Below, piece by piece: positions 1 to 11,090 of a stretch of DNA of 64,000 nt. The notes below the pieces were generated by a model. The model made no database searches, was not told the origin of the DNA, and saw nothing but the letters and a program-made list of their open reading frames with translations. The translations under genes and the position numbers were made by a program. The stretch comes from CAIWHR01 sp963823215 (GTDB taxonomy: Bacteria; Pseudomonadota; Gammaproteobacteria; Burkholderiales; Casimicrobiaceae), in NCBI GenBank assembly GCA_963823215.1, contig CAWGKT010000001.1, forward strand, positions 186,001-250,000. The letters run 5' to 3'. Position 1 is the stretch's first letter, and the number at the start of each line of letters is the position of its first letter.

Positions 1-2240
1 TCCGAGCAGAAGGTCTGCAGTCGCTGCACGACAAGATGGAATTCGTAGCGCGCGTAATCGGCCTCGACCGCGTCGGCGAGAGTGCGGGCGGCCGCGAGTG
101 CGTAGCGGTCGATCTCCAGCAGCTGGTCGAGCGGGACGGCGTCGGTCGCCACGTCGAAGTCGGAGGTGTTCGCCAGCAGGAAGCGCAGCGTGTTGCGGAT
201 GCGGCGATAGCCTTCGACGACGCGTTTCAGGATCTCGTCGGAGATGAAGAGCTCACCCGAGTAGTCCGTCGCGGCGACCCACAGGCGCAGGATCTCGGCG
301 CCCAGCGTGTTCGACACCTTCTGCGGCTCGACGCCGTTGCCCTTCGACTTCGACATCTTCCGGCCCTCGCCGTCCACCGCGAAGCCGTGGGTCAGCAGCG
401 CGTTGTACGGAGGCCGGCCGTTGAGCATGCACGACACGAGCAGCGACGAATGGAACCAGCCGCGATGCTGGTCGGAGCCTTCGAGATAGAGATCCGCCGG
501 AAATCCGGTGTCGCGGGTGTGGGATCCGACCCCTGCCGTCGGGCCCTCCGGCCCGCCCAGCACGGTCTGGTGCGTCGAGCCCGAATCGAACCACACGTCG
601 AGCGTGTCCTTGATCTTCACGTAATCGGCCAGATCGCCGGCATCAAGTTCACGCACATCGAGCGTCTGCCACGCCTCGATGCCGCCGGTTTCGACGCGGC
701 GCGCGACTTCCTCCAGCAGCTCCAGCGTGCGCGGGTGAAGGGCACCGGTGTCCTTGTGCGTGAAGAATGGCATCGGCACGCCCCACTGCCGCTGCCGCGA
801 CAGCGTCCAGTCGGGCCGATTGGCGATCATGCCGTAGAGCCGTGCCTTGCCCCAGCTGGGGTAGAACCGGGTTGCCTCGATGCCGGCGAGGGCCGTTTCA
901 CGCAGCGTCCGTTCCGGCTTCCTGCCGTTCCAGCCCGGAACGTCGTCCATGCCGGCGAACCACTGTGTCGTCGCGCGGTAGATCACCGGCGTGCGGTGCC
1001 GCCAGCAATGCATGTAGCTGTGCGTGACCTTCTCGGCCGAGAACAGCGCGCCGACGTCGCGCAGCTTGGCGACGATCTGCGGATTGGCTTCCCAGATCTT
1101 CTCGCCACCGAAAAACGGCAGGCTGCCGGCGAAGCGGCCGTCGCCCCCCACGGGGTTCAGGATCTGGTCGTCGGCCATCCCGTAGCGGCGGCACGACTGG
1201 AAATCCTCGATGCCATACGCCGGCGATGAATGAACGACGCCGGTGCCCTGCTCCAGCGTGACGTAGGCCCCGAGATACACCGGCGAAGCGCGGGCATAGA
1301 GCGGATGCCGAAAGCGGATCAGCTCCAGCGCGGCGCCCGTGGTCGAGGCAACGACATGGCCTTCGAGATTGAAGCGCGTAAGGCAGGCTTCGACAAGATC
1401 CTGCGCGAGCACGAGATGCCCGCGCGAGGTGGCCACCAGCGCATAGGCAAAATCGGGGTGCACGTTCAGCGCCTGGTTGGACGGAATCGTCCAGGGCGTC
1501 GTCGTCCAGATGATTGACATCGCGGGTCCGGCCGGCATCGCGGAGAGGCCGAACGCGGCGGCGAGCTTGTCCCGGTCGCCGTCGTCGAGCGGGAACGCGA
1601 CGTCGATCGCGATGTCGTCGCGGTCTTCGTATTCGACCTCGGCTTCGGCCAGCGCGCTGCCGCAGTCGAAGCACCAGTTGACGGGCTTCAGGCCGCGATA
1701 GATGAACCCCTTCTCGAGGAGCTTGCCCAGTGTGCGGATTTCATCGGCCTCGTTCCGGTACGCCATCGTCGTGTACGGATGGTCCCAGTCGCCGAGCACG
1801 CCCAGCCGCTGGAAGTCCGCCTTCTGCCGTACGATTTGCTCGTTGGCGTAGGTGCGCGCGAAGCGTTGTGTTTCCTCGACCGGAATGTGCTTGCCGTGCG
1901 CCTTTTCTATCTGCACCTCGATGGGCATTCCGTGACAATCCCAGCCGGGCACGTACGGTGCGTCGTAGCCGGCGAGCTGCTTGCTCTTGACCACGACGTC
2001 CTTGAGGATCTTGTTGACAGCGTGGCCGATATGGATGTCGTTGTTCGCGTAGGGCGGGCCGTCGTGCAGCACGAAACGGGGCCGGCCGGCCGACGCCGCC
2101 CGGATCGCCTCGTAGACCTTGTTCTGCTGCCACTCCCTGATCCAGAGCGGCTCGCGTTTGGCGAGATCGCCGCGCATCGGAAAGCGCGTGTCCGGCAGGT
2201 TCAGCGTTGTCTTGTAATCGGTTTTCGATGGATCGGGCAT
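1..2240 (-). CDS. ileS: Isoleucyl-tRNA synthetase, C-terminus cut by window edge
   Basis: Charges tRNA-Ile with isoleucine in the cytoplasm; class I aminoacyl-tRNA synthetase. The reading frame starts MPDPSKTDYKTTLNLP. The class I HIGH motif sits in PPYANNDIHIGH near residue 65 and the KMSKS loop in GRKMSKSKGNG near residue 630, both in the expected places. About 746 codons are visible; family members are about 930 residues, so the anticodon-binding end and the zinc-finger tail lie beyond base 1. ribF ends 40 bases upstream, the usual ribF-ileS order. The identification is secure. Confidence 0.97.
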   Translation of the reverse strand, partial: MPDPSKTDYKTTLNLPDTRFPMRGDLAKREPLWIREWQQNKVYEAIRAASAGRPRFVLHDGPPYANNDIHIGHAVNKILKDVVVKSKQLAGYDAPYVPGWDCHGMPIEVQIEKAHGKHIPVEETQRFARTYANEQIVRQKADFQRLGVLGDWDHPYTTMAYRNEADEIRTLGKLLEKGFIYRGLKPVNWCFDCGSALAEAEVEYEDRDDIAIDVAFPLDDGDRDKLAAAFGLSAMPAGPAMSIIWTTTPWTIPSNQALNVHPDFAYALVATSRGHLVLAQDLVEACLTRFNLEGHVVASTTGAALELIRFRHPLYARASPVYLGAYVTLEQGTGVVHSSPAYGIEDFQSCRRYGMADDQILNPVGGDGRFAGSLPFFGGEKIWEANPQIVAKLRDVGALFSAEKVTHSYMHCWRHRTPVIYRATTQWFAGMDDVPGWNGRKPERTLRETALAGIEATRFYPSWGKARLYGMIANRPDWTLSRQRQWGVPMPFFTHKDTGALHPRTLELLEEVARRVETGGIEAWQTLDVRELDAGDLADYVKIKDTLDVWFDSGSTHQTVLGGPEGPTAGVGSHTRDTGFPADLYLEGSDQHRGWFHSSLLVSCMLNGRPPYNALLTHGFAVDGEGRKMSKSKGNGVEPQKVSNTLGAEILRLWVAATDYSGELFISDEILKRVVEGYRRIRNTLRFLLANTSDFDVATDAVPLDQLLEIDRYALAAARTLADAVEADYARYEFHLVVQRLQTFCS

Positions 2241-2280
2241 GCGGGGCCGGTTCTTTCCTGGGAAGCGTTCGGAACGCGCG

Positions 2281-3213
2281 TCAGTGCTGTTGCACGTCTG
2301 CCATATTGAAAAACTCGCGCGCCTGCGCGGCGTCGGCCTGGATCTGGCGCGTGAGGGCGGCGAGGTCCGGATAGCGCGCCTCGTCGCGCAGCTTGTGCAC
2401 GAACTCGACGCCGACGCGCCGCCCGTAGATAGTCTCGTCGAAGTCGAAAATGAACACTTCGAGCATCGGTGCGCCCGAGGCGGTTACGGTCGGGCGCACC
2501 CCCACGCTCGCGACGCCCGTGCGCGGCGTGCTGCCAAGTCCGTGCACGCGCACGGCGAAGATCCCGGCGACCGGCGGCGTGCGCTTCAGCGGCAGGTTCG
2601 CCGTCGGAAATCCGAGAGTGCGCCCGAGTCTCGCCCCATGGGCGACCCGACCCGCGAGGCAGTACGACCGCCCGAGCAGCGCGCGGGCGCGCGCAAGATC
2701 ACCATCCGCCAGCGCCGAACGCACGGCGGTCGACGATGCCCGTTCACCGCCGACCGTCACGGTGCGCATCGCTTCCACGCTGAATTCGGTCGCGGCCCGG
2801 CGCAATGTCGTCAGGTCTCCCGCGCGCCCCTTGCCGAAGCGAAAATCCTCGCCCACCAGCAGCCACCGCGCGCCGAGCCGCCGCACGAGAATGGCGTCGA
2901 TGAACGACTCCGCTTCGAGCGAGGCGAGCCGTCCGTCGAAACGCGCCACGTACGTGCGGGCGACTCCGCGCGCATCGAACTGCTCGATCTTGTCGCGCAG
3001 GGACGACAACCGTGGCGGCGCGGTCGATTTGGCGAAAAATTCGCGAGGCGGCGGATCGAAGGTCAACACCGCGGGCGGCAGCGCAAGGTCGTCCGCCGCC
3101 TCGGCAAGCCGGGCCAACATCGCCTGGTGGCCGCGATGGACGCCGTCGAAATTGCCGATTGCCAACGCAATCGGGACGTCGGCCGCCGGTGGAATACCGC
3201 GAAAAAGCTGCAC
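2281..3213 (-). CDS. ribF: Bifunctional riboflavin kinase / FAD synthetase
   Basis: Makes FMN from riboflavin and then FAD from FMN and ATP. The N-terminal adenylyltransferase domain shows GNFDGVHRGHQAML, the nucleotide-binding motif, and the C-terminal flavokinase domain shows GRTLGFPTANLPL followed by GIFAVRVHG. Length of 310 residues is normal. I chose the GTG at 3213 (protein begins VQLFRGIPPA, as in relatives) because GAGG lies 7 bases upstream; a TTG seven codons further up at 3234 is possible but has poorer context. It is followed by ileS in the same direction, probably as one transcript. Confidence 0.95.
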   Translation of the reverse strand: MQLFRGIPPAADVPIALAIGNFDGVHRGHQAMLARLAEAADDLALPPAVLTFDPPPREFFAKSTAPPRLSSLRDKIEQFDARGVARTYVARFDGRLASLEAESFIDAILVRRLGARWLLVGEDFRFGKGRAGDLTTLRRAATEFSVEAMRTVTVGGERASSTAVRSALADGDLARARALLGRSYCLAGRVAHGARLGRTLGFPTANLPLKRTPPVAGIFAVRVHGLGSTPRTGVASVGVRPTVTASGAPMLEVFIFDFDETIYGRRVGVEFVHKLRDEARYPDLAALTRQIQADAAQAREFFNMADVQQH

Positions 3214-3353
3214 TAATCTGCCTCGCTGCAGCAAAACTATAGATTTTAACGGATTATCGAACCGAACGTTTGCTTTCCCGCGTTCCCATGGCCGAGACGG
3301 CGCCGACGCAATACACTTGCGCCATCAACTCAACCTCGATCAAGGAGCCAACG

Positions 3354-3647
3354 ATGCCGGCGTACCTGCTTGTGGATTGCGAAGTGACCGACCCCGAGCG
3401 CTACGAGCGCTACAAGCAGCTCGCGCCGCCCGCGATCGCGAAATTTGGGGGACGCTACCTGGCGCGTGGTGGCGAGACCACCCGGCTTGAAGGCGATTGG
3501 CATCCGCATCGCATCGTGGTCCTCGAATTTCCGGATGCGCAAACGGCGAAACGATTCTACGAGTCGCCGGAGTACCGCGCCGCGCGCGCGGAGCGCGCCG
3601 GCGCTGCGAACATGAACATGGTCCTGGTCGAAGGACTCAATGCTTGA
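3354..3647 (+). CDS. DUF1330 family protein
   Basis: A 97-residue cytoplasmic protein of the DUF1330 family (dimeric alpha/beta-barrel fold). Typical features are PAYLLVDCEVTDPERYERYK at the N-terminus, the central ARGGETTRLEGDW segment and the RIVVLEFPDAQTAKRFYESPEY block. The ATG at 3354 follows AAGGAGCC at good spacing, so longer upstream starts are unlikely. Relatives have no proven reaction. It stands alone between ribF (divergent) and a 294-base stretch in which I see no gene. Confidence 0.88.
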   Translation: MPAYLLVDCEVTDPERYERYKQLAPPAIAKFGGRYLARGGETTRLEGDWHPHRIVVLEFPDAQTAKRFYESPEYRAARAERAGAANMNMVLVEGLNA

Positions 3648-3941
3648 TGTAGGGAACGACCCCCCGCGGCAGGCATTTCAGCGGTCGCACACGGGAGAGC
3701 GGCGCTCGGCCCGCGAGATCGGTCAATGAACGGAGCACCGGACAGCGCTTCCCCGTGCCGGCAAGTCGCCGATCACACCGGGATGGCTGGCCCGCGAACC
3801 GGACACGCGTTTGCGCGCGCGCGTGATTTTCGGCCCTGTGTGCGGCAGGGCGATGCCGGCCGATGAAATGCGAAACTGCGGATCGCATCGCCGTATCCGG
3901 TGAAATTCGCGAACTGCCGGCCCGTGTTGACGGCGCGCGCG

Positions 3942-4277
3942 TCAGGCGGCGATAGCCGCGTACGTATCGTCGAGCCACGCCGGCGGATCCTCGCCGCGAT
4001 AGCGCGCACCGCTATCCCGTTGATCGAGGGTCGCCTTGAGCTCGGCGTCGGCCATGGCGGCTTCGCGCGCCAGTGTCGCGTCGTAGCCCGCGCGCGCATC
4101 GGGGTTCGCCAGGACGTTGTACGCGGCGTGGATCATCACCACGCGATTGCTCATGTCCTGACCGGCATCCGTCGTACCGTAGCCGAAGCGTTCGAGGAGT
4201 GCCAGGTAGGCAGCTTCAATCCGTGCCGGAGTGGCGTCCGGTGCAAGGTCGAGATAATCGTAATGTGTGTAGTTCAC
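3942..4277 (-). CDS. Small J-domain-like protein lacking HPD
   Basis: A 111-residue protein beginning VNYTHYDYLDLAPDATPARI, which matches the start of DnaJ domains (YYEILGV.. pattern), followed by helices ending HAAYNVLANPDARAGYD, the usual end of a J domain. The loop that should hold the HPD tripeptide, needed to stimulate DnaK ATPase in known J proteins, instead reads ERFGYGTTDAGQ. The GTG start at 4277 is preceded by GAGGAGGCC. It may be a degenerate J protein that binds a partner without activating Hsp70. No obvious operon partner; the next gene upstream is an aldo/keto reductase 106 bases away. Confidence 0.8.
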   Translation of the reverse strand: MNYTHYDYLDLAPDATPARIEAAYLALLERFGYGTTDAGQDMSNRVVMIHAAYNVLANPDARAGYDATLAREAAMADAELKATLDQRDSGARYRGEDPPAWLDDTYAAIAA

Positions 4278-4383
4278 GGAGGCCTCCTCGGTCGGGTGCG
4301 GTTGGCTATCGCTTGTTGCTCGACGACCATAAAGCAGCAACCGTGCCAGACCGCGAGACGCCGTGCGCGTCGAGGAGTTTGTC

Positions 4384-5241
4384 TCAGATGACGGAAAGTG
4401 GCGTGGGGCCTGTTGGTGGCGAAAAAGCTGCGTCAATCGCATCGAGCAGCGGCGGGTCGAGCCGCAGCGTCGCCGCGGCCCGGTTGGCCCGGATATGTCC
4501 GATGTCGGCTGATTCCGGGATGGCCACGACATCCGGTGATCGCAGCAGCCAGCCCAACGCGATCTGTGCCGGCGTCGCTCCGCTTCCTCGCGCGATCGAC
4601 GCCAGTTTCGGATCGCGCAGCAAGCCCCCCTGCCCCAACGGGGAATATGCCATCAGTGGTATCCGGTGTTCGCGCAGCCAGGGGAGAAGGTCCCATTCGA
4701 TACCGCGTTCGCCCAGATGGTAGAGGACCTGGTTGGTCGCGCAGCGTCGCCCATCGGCAAGGGCAAACAATTCGCGCATGTCGGTGGTGTCGAAATTGGA
4801 GACGCCCCAGCGGACGATCTTGCCGTCCGCGCGCAGCCGTTCGAAGGCAGCCACCGTTTCGGCGAGCGGAATCTGCCCCCGCCAGTGCAGGAGGTAGAGA
4901 TCCAGCCGGTCCGTTCCGAGCCGCTTGAGGCTGCGCTCACAGGCAGAGATCGCGCTTTTTCGGCCGGCGTTGTGGGGATACACCTTGCTGACTACAAACA
5001 GTCGGTCGCGGCGCCCGGCGATTGCGCGTGCCACGACCCTTTCGGCGCCGCCCTCCGCATACATTTCGGCGGTGTCGACCAGCGTCATGCCCAGGTCGAA
5101 GCCGAGCGACAGCGCTGCGGCCTCATTTGCCGCGCGGGTTTCGTGCTCGCCCATGGTCCATGTCCCGAGGCCGAGCGCCGGCACGTGCATTCCGTCCGGG
5201 AACGACACCGAAGGCAGGTCGGCAGGGGGGCGTGGTGCCAT
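4384..5241 (-). CDS. Aldo/keto reductase
   Basis: NADPH-dependent reductase of carbonyl compounds, soluble (beta/alpha)8 barrel, 285 residues. The catalytic tetrad can be read: Asp and Tyr in DTAEMYAEGG, Lys in VVSKVYPHN and His in LYLLHWRG. Cofactor-binding blocks WGVSNFDTTDM and AIPESADIGHIRANRAA are present. I place the start at the ATG giving MAPRPPADLPSV; longer forms add a non-conserved tail. It is divergent from the molybdopterin oxidoreductase, with 107 bases between them. The substrate cannot be deduced. Confidence 0.93.
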   Translation of the reverse strand: MAPRPPADLPSVSFPDGMHVPALGLGTWTMGEHETRAANEAAALSLGFDLGMTLVDTAEMYAEGGAERVVARAIAGRRDRLFVVSKVYPHNAGRKSAISACERSLKRLGTDRLDLYLLHWRGQIPLAETVAAFERLRADGKIVRWGVSNFDTTDMRELFALADGRRCATNQVLYHLGERGIEWDLLPWLREHRIPLMAYSPLGQGGLLRDPKLASIARGSGATPAQIALGWLLRSPDVVAIPESADIGHIRANRAAATLRLDPPLLDAIDAAFSPPTGPTPLSVI

Positions 5242-5348
5242 CACGCCGAGGATACCGGAACCGCAGTCCCGTGATCGCGCGCAGGCCCGTCTGGTCAACA
5301 GCGCGCCAACGCGTGGATAATGGCGGACCCGGACCCGACTTCCCGCCG

Positions 5349-7427
5349 ATGCCCCTCGACCCGCTTCCCGGCCGCACCGTCGTTCGCGGCGCCTGCCCGC
5401 ACGACTGTCCCGACACCTGCGCGATGCTGATCACGGTCGAGGATGGCCGCGCGATCGAGGTGCGCGGCGCCCCGGACCACCCGCCGACGGCGGGGACACT
5501 CTGCACGAAGGTCGCACGGTACCTCGAGCGCACCTATTCCGCCGAGCGCGTGCTGCATCCGCTGCGACGCGTGGGCAGGAAAGGCGAAGGCCGTTTCGAG
5601 CGCATTTCCTGGGACGAGGCGCTCGACGCCATCGCGACCCGGTTCGGCGCGATTGCCGCTTCGCCCGATGGTCCGCAGGCGATCGTCCCGTACTCCTACG
5701 GGGGAACGTTGGGGCTCCTGCAATCCGGCTCGATGGATCGTCGTTTCTTCCACCGGCTCGGTGCGTCGCTGCTCGACCGGACCATCTGCGCGAGTGCCGG
5801 CAAGGCTGGCTGGGTCGCGACGGTCGGCACGGCGATGGGGACGGACGTCGAGCAATTCGCGAACAGCCGGCTGATCCTGATCTGGGGCAGCAATCCGGTC
5901 GTATCCAATCTGCATTTCTGGCGGCAGGCGCAGGAAGCGAAGCGCCGCGGCGCGAAGCTCGTCGCCATCGACCCGTATCGCAGCCAGACAGCGGAAAAAT
6001 GCCATCAGCACGTGGCGCTCGTTCCGGGCACCGACGCCGCGCTCGCGCTCGGCATGATGCAGGTGCTGATCGCGGAGGATCTCGTCGATCGCGACTACAT
6101 CGATCGGCACACGACCGGATTCCACGCGTTGCGCGAACGTGCTGCCGAATTTCCGCCGGAGCGCGTGGCGCGCCTCTGCGGCATTGCGGTGGATACGGTG
6201 GTCGGACTCGCACGTGCCTACGGCACCACCCGCCCGGCGGCGATCCGCGTCAACTACGGGATGCAGCGCCACGCCGGCGGTGGCAACGCCGTGCGCGCGG
6301 TCGCCTGCCTGCCGGCGCTCGTCGGCGCCTGGCGCGATCCGGCCGGTGGCGCGCTGCTGTCGTCATCGGGCACCTATCCCGTCGATACCGCAGCGCTCGA
6401 ACGCCCCGATCTCATTTGTGGCAAGCCGCGGACGATCAACATGAGCACGATCGGCGACGCACTGCTCGATACGGACGACCCGCGAATCCGGGCGATTTAC
6501 GTCTACAACTCGAATCCGGTCGCCGTGGCGCCCGAGTCGGCGAAAGTGGCCGCCGGCTTCGCGCGCGAAGATCTATTTTGCGTTGTGCACGAGATCTTTC
6601 GCACCGACACCGCCGACTATGCGGACATCCTCCTGCCCGCCACCACGCAGCTCGAGCAGCTGGACGTCCACAGCTCTTACGGGCATCTCTATGCGCTCGC
6701 GAACAACCCGGCGATCGCCCCGCTCGGCGAGGCGAAACCGAATACCGAGGTCTTTCGGCTGCTCGCTGCGCGGATGGGATTTGCCGAGCCCTGCTTTCGC
6801 GACAGCGACGAGGATCTCGCGCGGCTCGCGTTCCGTTCGGATCACGCGCGCGCGCGCGGCATCAGCTGGGACGAGCTCAAGGCGAAGGGCTTCCAGAGAC
6901 TGGCCGTGCCGGAGGCCCACGCCCCGTTCGCCACCGGCGATTTCCCGACACCGTCCGGCAAATGCGAGTTCTATTCCGACACGCTGGCGCGGGAAGGTCA
7001 CGATCCCCTCCCGACGTTCGTCCCGCCGCGCGAGTCGGTCGCGAGCAACCCGGCGCTTGCCGAGCGCTATCCGCTGGCGTTCCTGTCGCCGCCCGCCCGC
7101 AACTTCCTCAATTCGTCGTTCGCGAATCTGCCGACGTTTATAGCCGAGGAAAAGACCCCGTGGCTCGACATCCATCCCGACGATGCCCGCTCGCGCACGA
7201 TCGCGACCGGCGATCGCGTGCGCATCCGCAACGACCGGGGAAGCTTTACCGCAACGGCGCGCGTGACGGACCGTGCGCGATCGGGTGTCGTCGTCGCGCC
7301 TTCGGTCTGGTGGAAGAAGCTCTCCCCTGACTTTGCCAATGCAAATGCCGTGACGAGCCAGGCATTGACGGACCTCGGGCGCGCCGCGACGTTTTACGAC
7401 TGTCTGGTCGAAGTCGAGAGGCTCTGA
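5349..7427 (+). CDS. Molybdopterin-dependent oxidoreductase
   Basis: A 692-residue member of the DMSO-reductase/formate dehydrogenase superfamily with bis-MGD molybdenum cofactor. The N-terminus has the [4Fe-4S] cysteine set in RGACPHDCPDTCAML and GTLCTKVARY, then the cofactor domains (ILIWGSNPVVSNLHFW; YVYNSNPVAVAPES) and the C-terminal dinucleotide-binding domain (FLSPPARNFLNSSFAN; PDDARSRTIATGDRV). There is no twin-arginine signal, so it is probably cytoplasmic. The start MPLDPLPGRTVVRG fits the family. No electron-transfer subunit or cofactor gene is adjacent, so its partner and substrate are unknown. Confidence 0.92.
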   Translation: MPLDPLPGRTVVRGACPHDCPDTCAMLITVEDGRAIEVRGAPDHPPTAGTLCTKVARYLERTYSAERVLHPLRRVGRKGEGRFERISWDEALDAIATRFGAIAASPDGPQAIVPYSYGGTLGLLQSGSMDRRFFHRLGASLLDRTICASAGKAGWVATVGTAMGTDVEQFANSRLILIWGSNPVVSNLHFWRQAQEAKRRGAKLVAIDPYRSQTAEKCHQHVALVPGTDAALALGMMQVLIAEDLVDRDYIDRHTTGFHALRERAAEFPPERVARLCGIAVDTVVGLARAYGTTRPAAIRVNYGMQRHAGGGNAVRAVACLPALVGAWRDPAGGALLSSSGTYPVDTAALERPDLICGKPRTINMSTIGDALLDTDDPRIRAIYVYNSNPVAVAPESAKVAAGFAREDLFCVVHEIFRTDTADYADILLPATTQLEQLDVHSSYGHLYALANNPAIAPLGEAKPNTEVFRLLAARMGFAEPCFRDSDEDLARLAFRSDHARARGISWDELKAKGFQRLAVPEAHAPFATGDFPTPSGKCEFYSDTLAREGHDPLPTFVPPRESVASNPALAERYPLAFLSPPARNFLNSSFANLPTFIAEEKTPWLDIHPDDARSRTIATGDRVRIRNDRGSFTATARVTDRARSGVVVAPSVWWKKLSPDFANANAVTSQALTDLGRAATFYDCLVEVERL

Positions 7428-7475
7428 TGCCGGTCAGCGCGGGCATGCCAGCGCCTGGGCTCTGCAGCGCAACGC

Positions 7476-8051
7476 CTAGAGCTTGCGCACGAGCCCGACC
7501 ATCACGCCGAAGATTTCAAGCGTGCCCTCGGGGCGAATGACGGGGTAGGCCTTGTTCTCCGGCTTCAGCACGAACTGGCCGCGGTCGACATCGAGCCGCT
7601 TCAGCGTGAATTGCCCATCGACGATCGCCACGACGACGTCGCCGCGCTTGGCGGACGCCGTTTTTTCGACGACGACGAGGTCACCTTCGAGGATGCCGGC
7701 GTCCTGCATCGAATCGCCCTTGACGCGGATGAGGACCGTCTGCGATGGTCGCTCGATCAGGTAGTCGTCGATTGTCAGCGCATCGGAGTGACCATCCTCG
7801 ACAGGATTCGGCTGTCCGGCCTGCACCGGCGACTCGGCCAGCGCCCGTGCGAAGAACCGGCTGGTCGGCGCGAGCCGCCGGTCCGGCGTGGATTCGATGT
7901 AGCCGGCGAGTTTGAGCCGTGCGACCATAGCCGCAACCGACGACTTGGATTTGAGGCCGAGCAGGTTGCCGATCGATGCGTACGACGGCAACGCCCGATG
8001 CCGGGCGTAGTAGTCCTGCAGCGACGCAAGGTAAGAACGATCGTTCGACAT
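7476..8051 (-). CDS. LexA-like self-cleaving SOS repressor (S24)
   Basis: A 191-residue LexA/UmuD-type regulator. Residues 1-60 form a winged helix (YYARHRALPSYASIGNLLGL; AMVARLKLAGYI). Residues 70-191 are the S24 latch peptidase: the Ala78-Gly79 scissile pair in SPVQAGQP, Ser114 in GDSMQDAGILEGD and Lys151 in GQFTLKRLDV. In known LexA proteins RecA filaments trigger this cleavage and release target genes. A 14-base palindrome of the GAACN4GTTC type overlaps its start codon and a second lies 14 bases upstream, so autoregulation is likely. It is divergent from a DnaQ/Cho nuclease. It may be a second LexA rather than the main one; I left the symbol blank for that reason. Confidence 0.92.
   Translation of the reverse strand: MSNDRSYLASLQDYYARHRALPSYASIGNLLGLKSKSSVAAMVARLKLAGYIESTPDRRLAPTSRFFARALAESPVQAGQPNPVEDGHSDALTIDDYLIERPSQTVLIRVKGDSMQDAGILEGDLVVVEKTASAKRGDVVVAIVDGQFTLKRLDVDRGQFVLKPENKAYPVIRPEGTLEIFGVMVGLVRKL
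8034..8047. promoter_or_regulatory. GAACN4GTTC operator overlapping lexA-like start
   Basis: The sequence AGAACGATCGTTCG contains a perfect 12-base palindrome (GAACGATCGTTC) covering codons 2-6 of the LexA-like gene. The form equals the Gram-positive SOS box CGAACN4GTTCG with one end base changed, and its twin lies 18 bases further right. Confidence 0.7.
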
Positions 8052-8064
8052 GACGGTACAATAG

Positions 8065-8078
8065 CGAACGAGCGTTCG
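8065..8078. promoter_or_regulatory. CGAACN4GTTCG SOS-box-like operator
   Basis: CGAACGAGCGTTCG is an exact CGAACN4GTTCG inverted repeat in the 60-base gap between the LexA-like gene and the divergent DnaQ/Cho gene, so it can control both. The match to the box known from Bacillus and actinobacteria is seen directly; binding by this particular repressor is inferred. Confidence 0.75.
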
Positions 8079-8111
8079 TCCGTCAAGCCCCTTCCGGCCT
8101 CCTCCCCACCC

Positions 8112-9538
8112 ATGCGTCTGTTCGCCCCGGTCCTCGCCTTCGTTGACCTCGAAACCACCGGCACAGGCGCGGCGGCCGACGCGATCACCGAGATCGGAAT
8201 CGTGCGGGTCGAAGCGGATCCCGAGGGAGTCGCGAGCCCTCGAGTCACCGAGTGGAGCACGCTGGTCAACCCGGGGATGCCGATTCCGCCCGAGATCCAG
8301 GCGCTGACCGGGATCACCAACGCCATGGTCCGCGATGCCCCGCCCTTCTCGCGCATCGCGGACGATGTTGCGGCCTGGACCACCGGCGCGTTGTTCGTGG
8401 CGCACAACGCGCGCTTCGACTACGGATTTCTCAAGCATGCGTTCGCCCGGGAGCAGCGCGCCTTCACCGCGCGGGTGCTCTGTACGGTCCGGCTGTCGCG
8501 GCGCCTGTTTCCCGAAGAGTCGCGGCACAACCTGGACAGCGTGATCGCGCGGCACGGCCTGCCTGTGGCCGGGCGACACCGCGCGCTCGGCGACGCGCGC
8601 GTCCTTTGGACGTTCCTGCAAACGCTCTACCGCGATCTGCCGGCGGAAGCAATCGAAGCCGCCGCGAGACGCGTCCTCAAGACACCGAGCCTTCCGCCGC
8701 AACTTGCGCCCGACGTGCTCGACGCGTTGCCGGAGGCGCCGGGTGTCTACCTCTTCTATGGCCTCAACGCGCTGCCGCTGTACATCGGCAAGAGCACGAA
8801 CCTGCGCGAGCGCGTGGGCGCTCATTTCTCGTCGGACTACCGTTCCCCAACCGACCTTCGCCTCTCGACGGAGCTGCAGCGAATCGAGTTCGAGGAGACG
8901 GCCGGCGAAGTCGGCGCGCTGCTGCGGGAAGCCGCGCTCGTGAAATCGATGCTTCCCGCGCACAACCATGCACTGCGCCGCAAGGCGGAAGCAGGCGTGC
9001 TCGAGTTGCCCGCCGCGCCCGGCCCACCCGGCTTCGTTCTGGCCACGAGCGTTGAAGCTGGCGCGCTCCCCGGCCGGTACGGACCCTTTTCGTCAAAGCG
9101 GCAGGCGCGCGAGGCGCTGCGCGGGCTCGCTTCCGAGCACTCGCTATGCTGGAAGGCGCTGGGTCTCGAAAGACGCCTGGGCCCGTGCTTCGCGCGCCAG
9201 GTGAAACGGTGCGCCGGCGCGTGCGTAGGAGCTGAATCCGCCGCTGATCATCACCAGCGCCTTCGCCAGGCGCTCGTGCCGCTCGCGATTCCGCGCTGGC
9301 CTTTCCCGGGGCTCGCTGCGATTCGCGAGCGCTCGTTGCTGGGAGATCGTGTCGATCTGCACGTGCTCCGGGACTGGTGCTGGCTCGGCACCGCGCGGGA
9401 CGACGGCGAGCTCGGTCGCCTCGTCGAAGCGCCACCGCGTCCGGAGTTCGATGCCGACATCGCGCGGCTGCTGATGCGCGTGCTCGCCAAGGGAAAGCAC
9501 GAGATACTGGCGCTTCGCGGCGCGGTCGGTCCCGCCGG

Positions 9539-9542
<4 letters not shown>
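8112..9542 (+). CDS. DnaQ-type exonuclease fused to Cho/UvrC GIY-YIG nuclease
   Basis: A 476-residue two-domain DNA repair protein. Residues 1-175 are a DEDDh 3'-5' exonuclease: Asp12 and Glu14 in FVDLETTG, HNARFDYGFL near residue 98 and the HRALGDARVLW block. Residues 205-290 are a GIY-YIG endonuclease like the N-terminal half of UvrC and Cho (APGVYLFYG, YIGKSTNLRERVGAHF, then EVGALLREAALVKSMLP). The tail (CWKALGLERRLGPCFARQ) resembles the Cho C-terminus. Cho makes the 3' incision in nucleotide excision repair in E. coli and is SOS-induced. The divergent LexA-like gene and shared operator suggest the same control here. The ATG at 8112 follows CCTCCCCACCC without a strong ribosome site. Confidence 0.92.
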
Positions 9543-10963
<1,421 letters not shown>

Positions 10964-11090
10964 CGGTTTCCATTTGCGGATTGAGGGAAGCGGAGCTTAC
11001 TTTACCGGATCGTTGCCGCCCCGTGGCGGGGGCAAGCGGTATGGCGGTACGATTGCCACGACTCGCGCAAAAGATGCTAGGTTTGCCGTC

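Noticed and set aside
3214..3353. FMN riboswitch upstream of ribF
   Set aside because: None of the conserved RFN-element blocks are visible in the short divergent gap.
3648..3941. Short frames between the DUF1330 gene and the J-like gene
   Set aside because: No ribosome sites or family signatures; the frames are arginine-rich GC artefacts.
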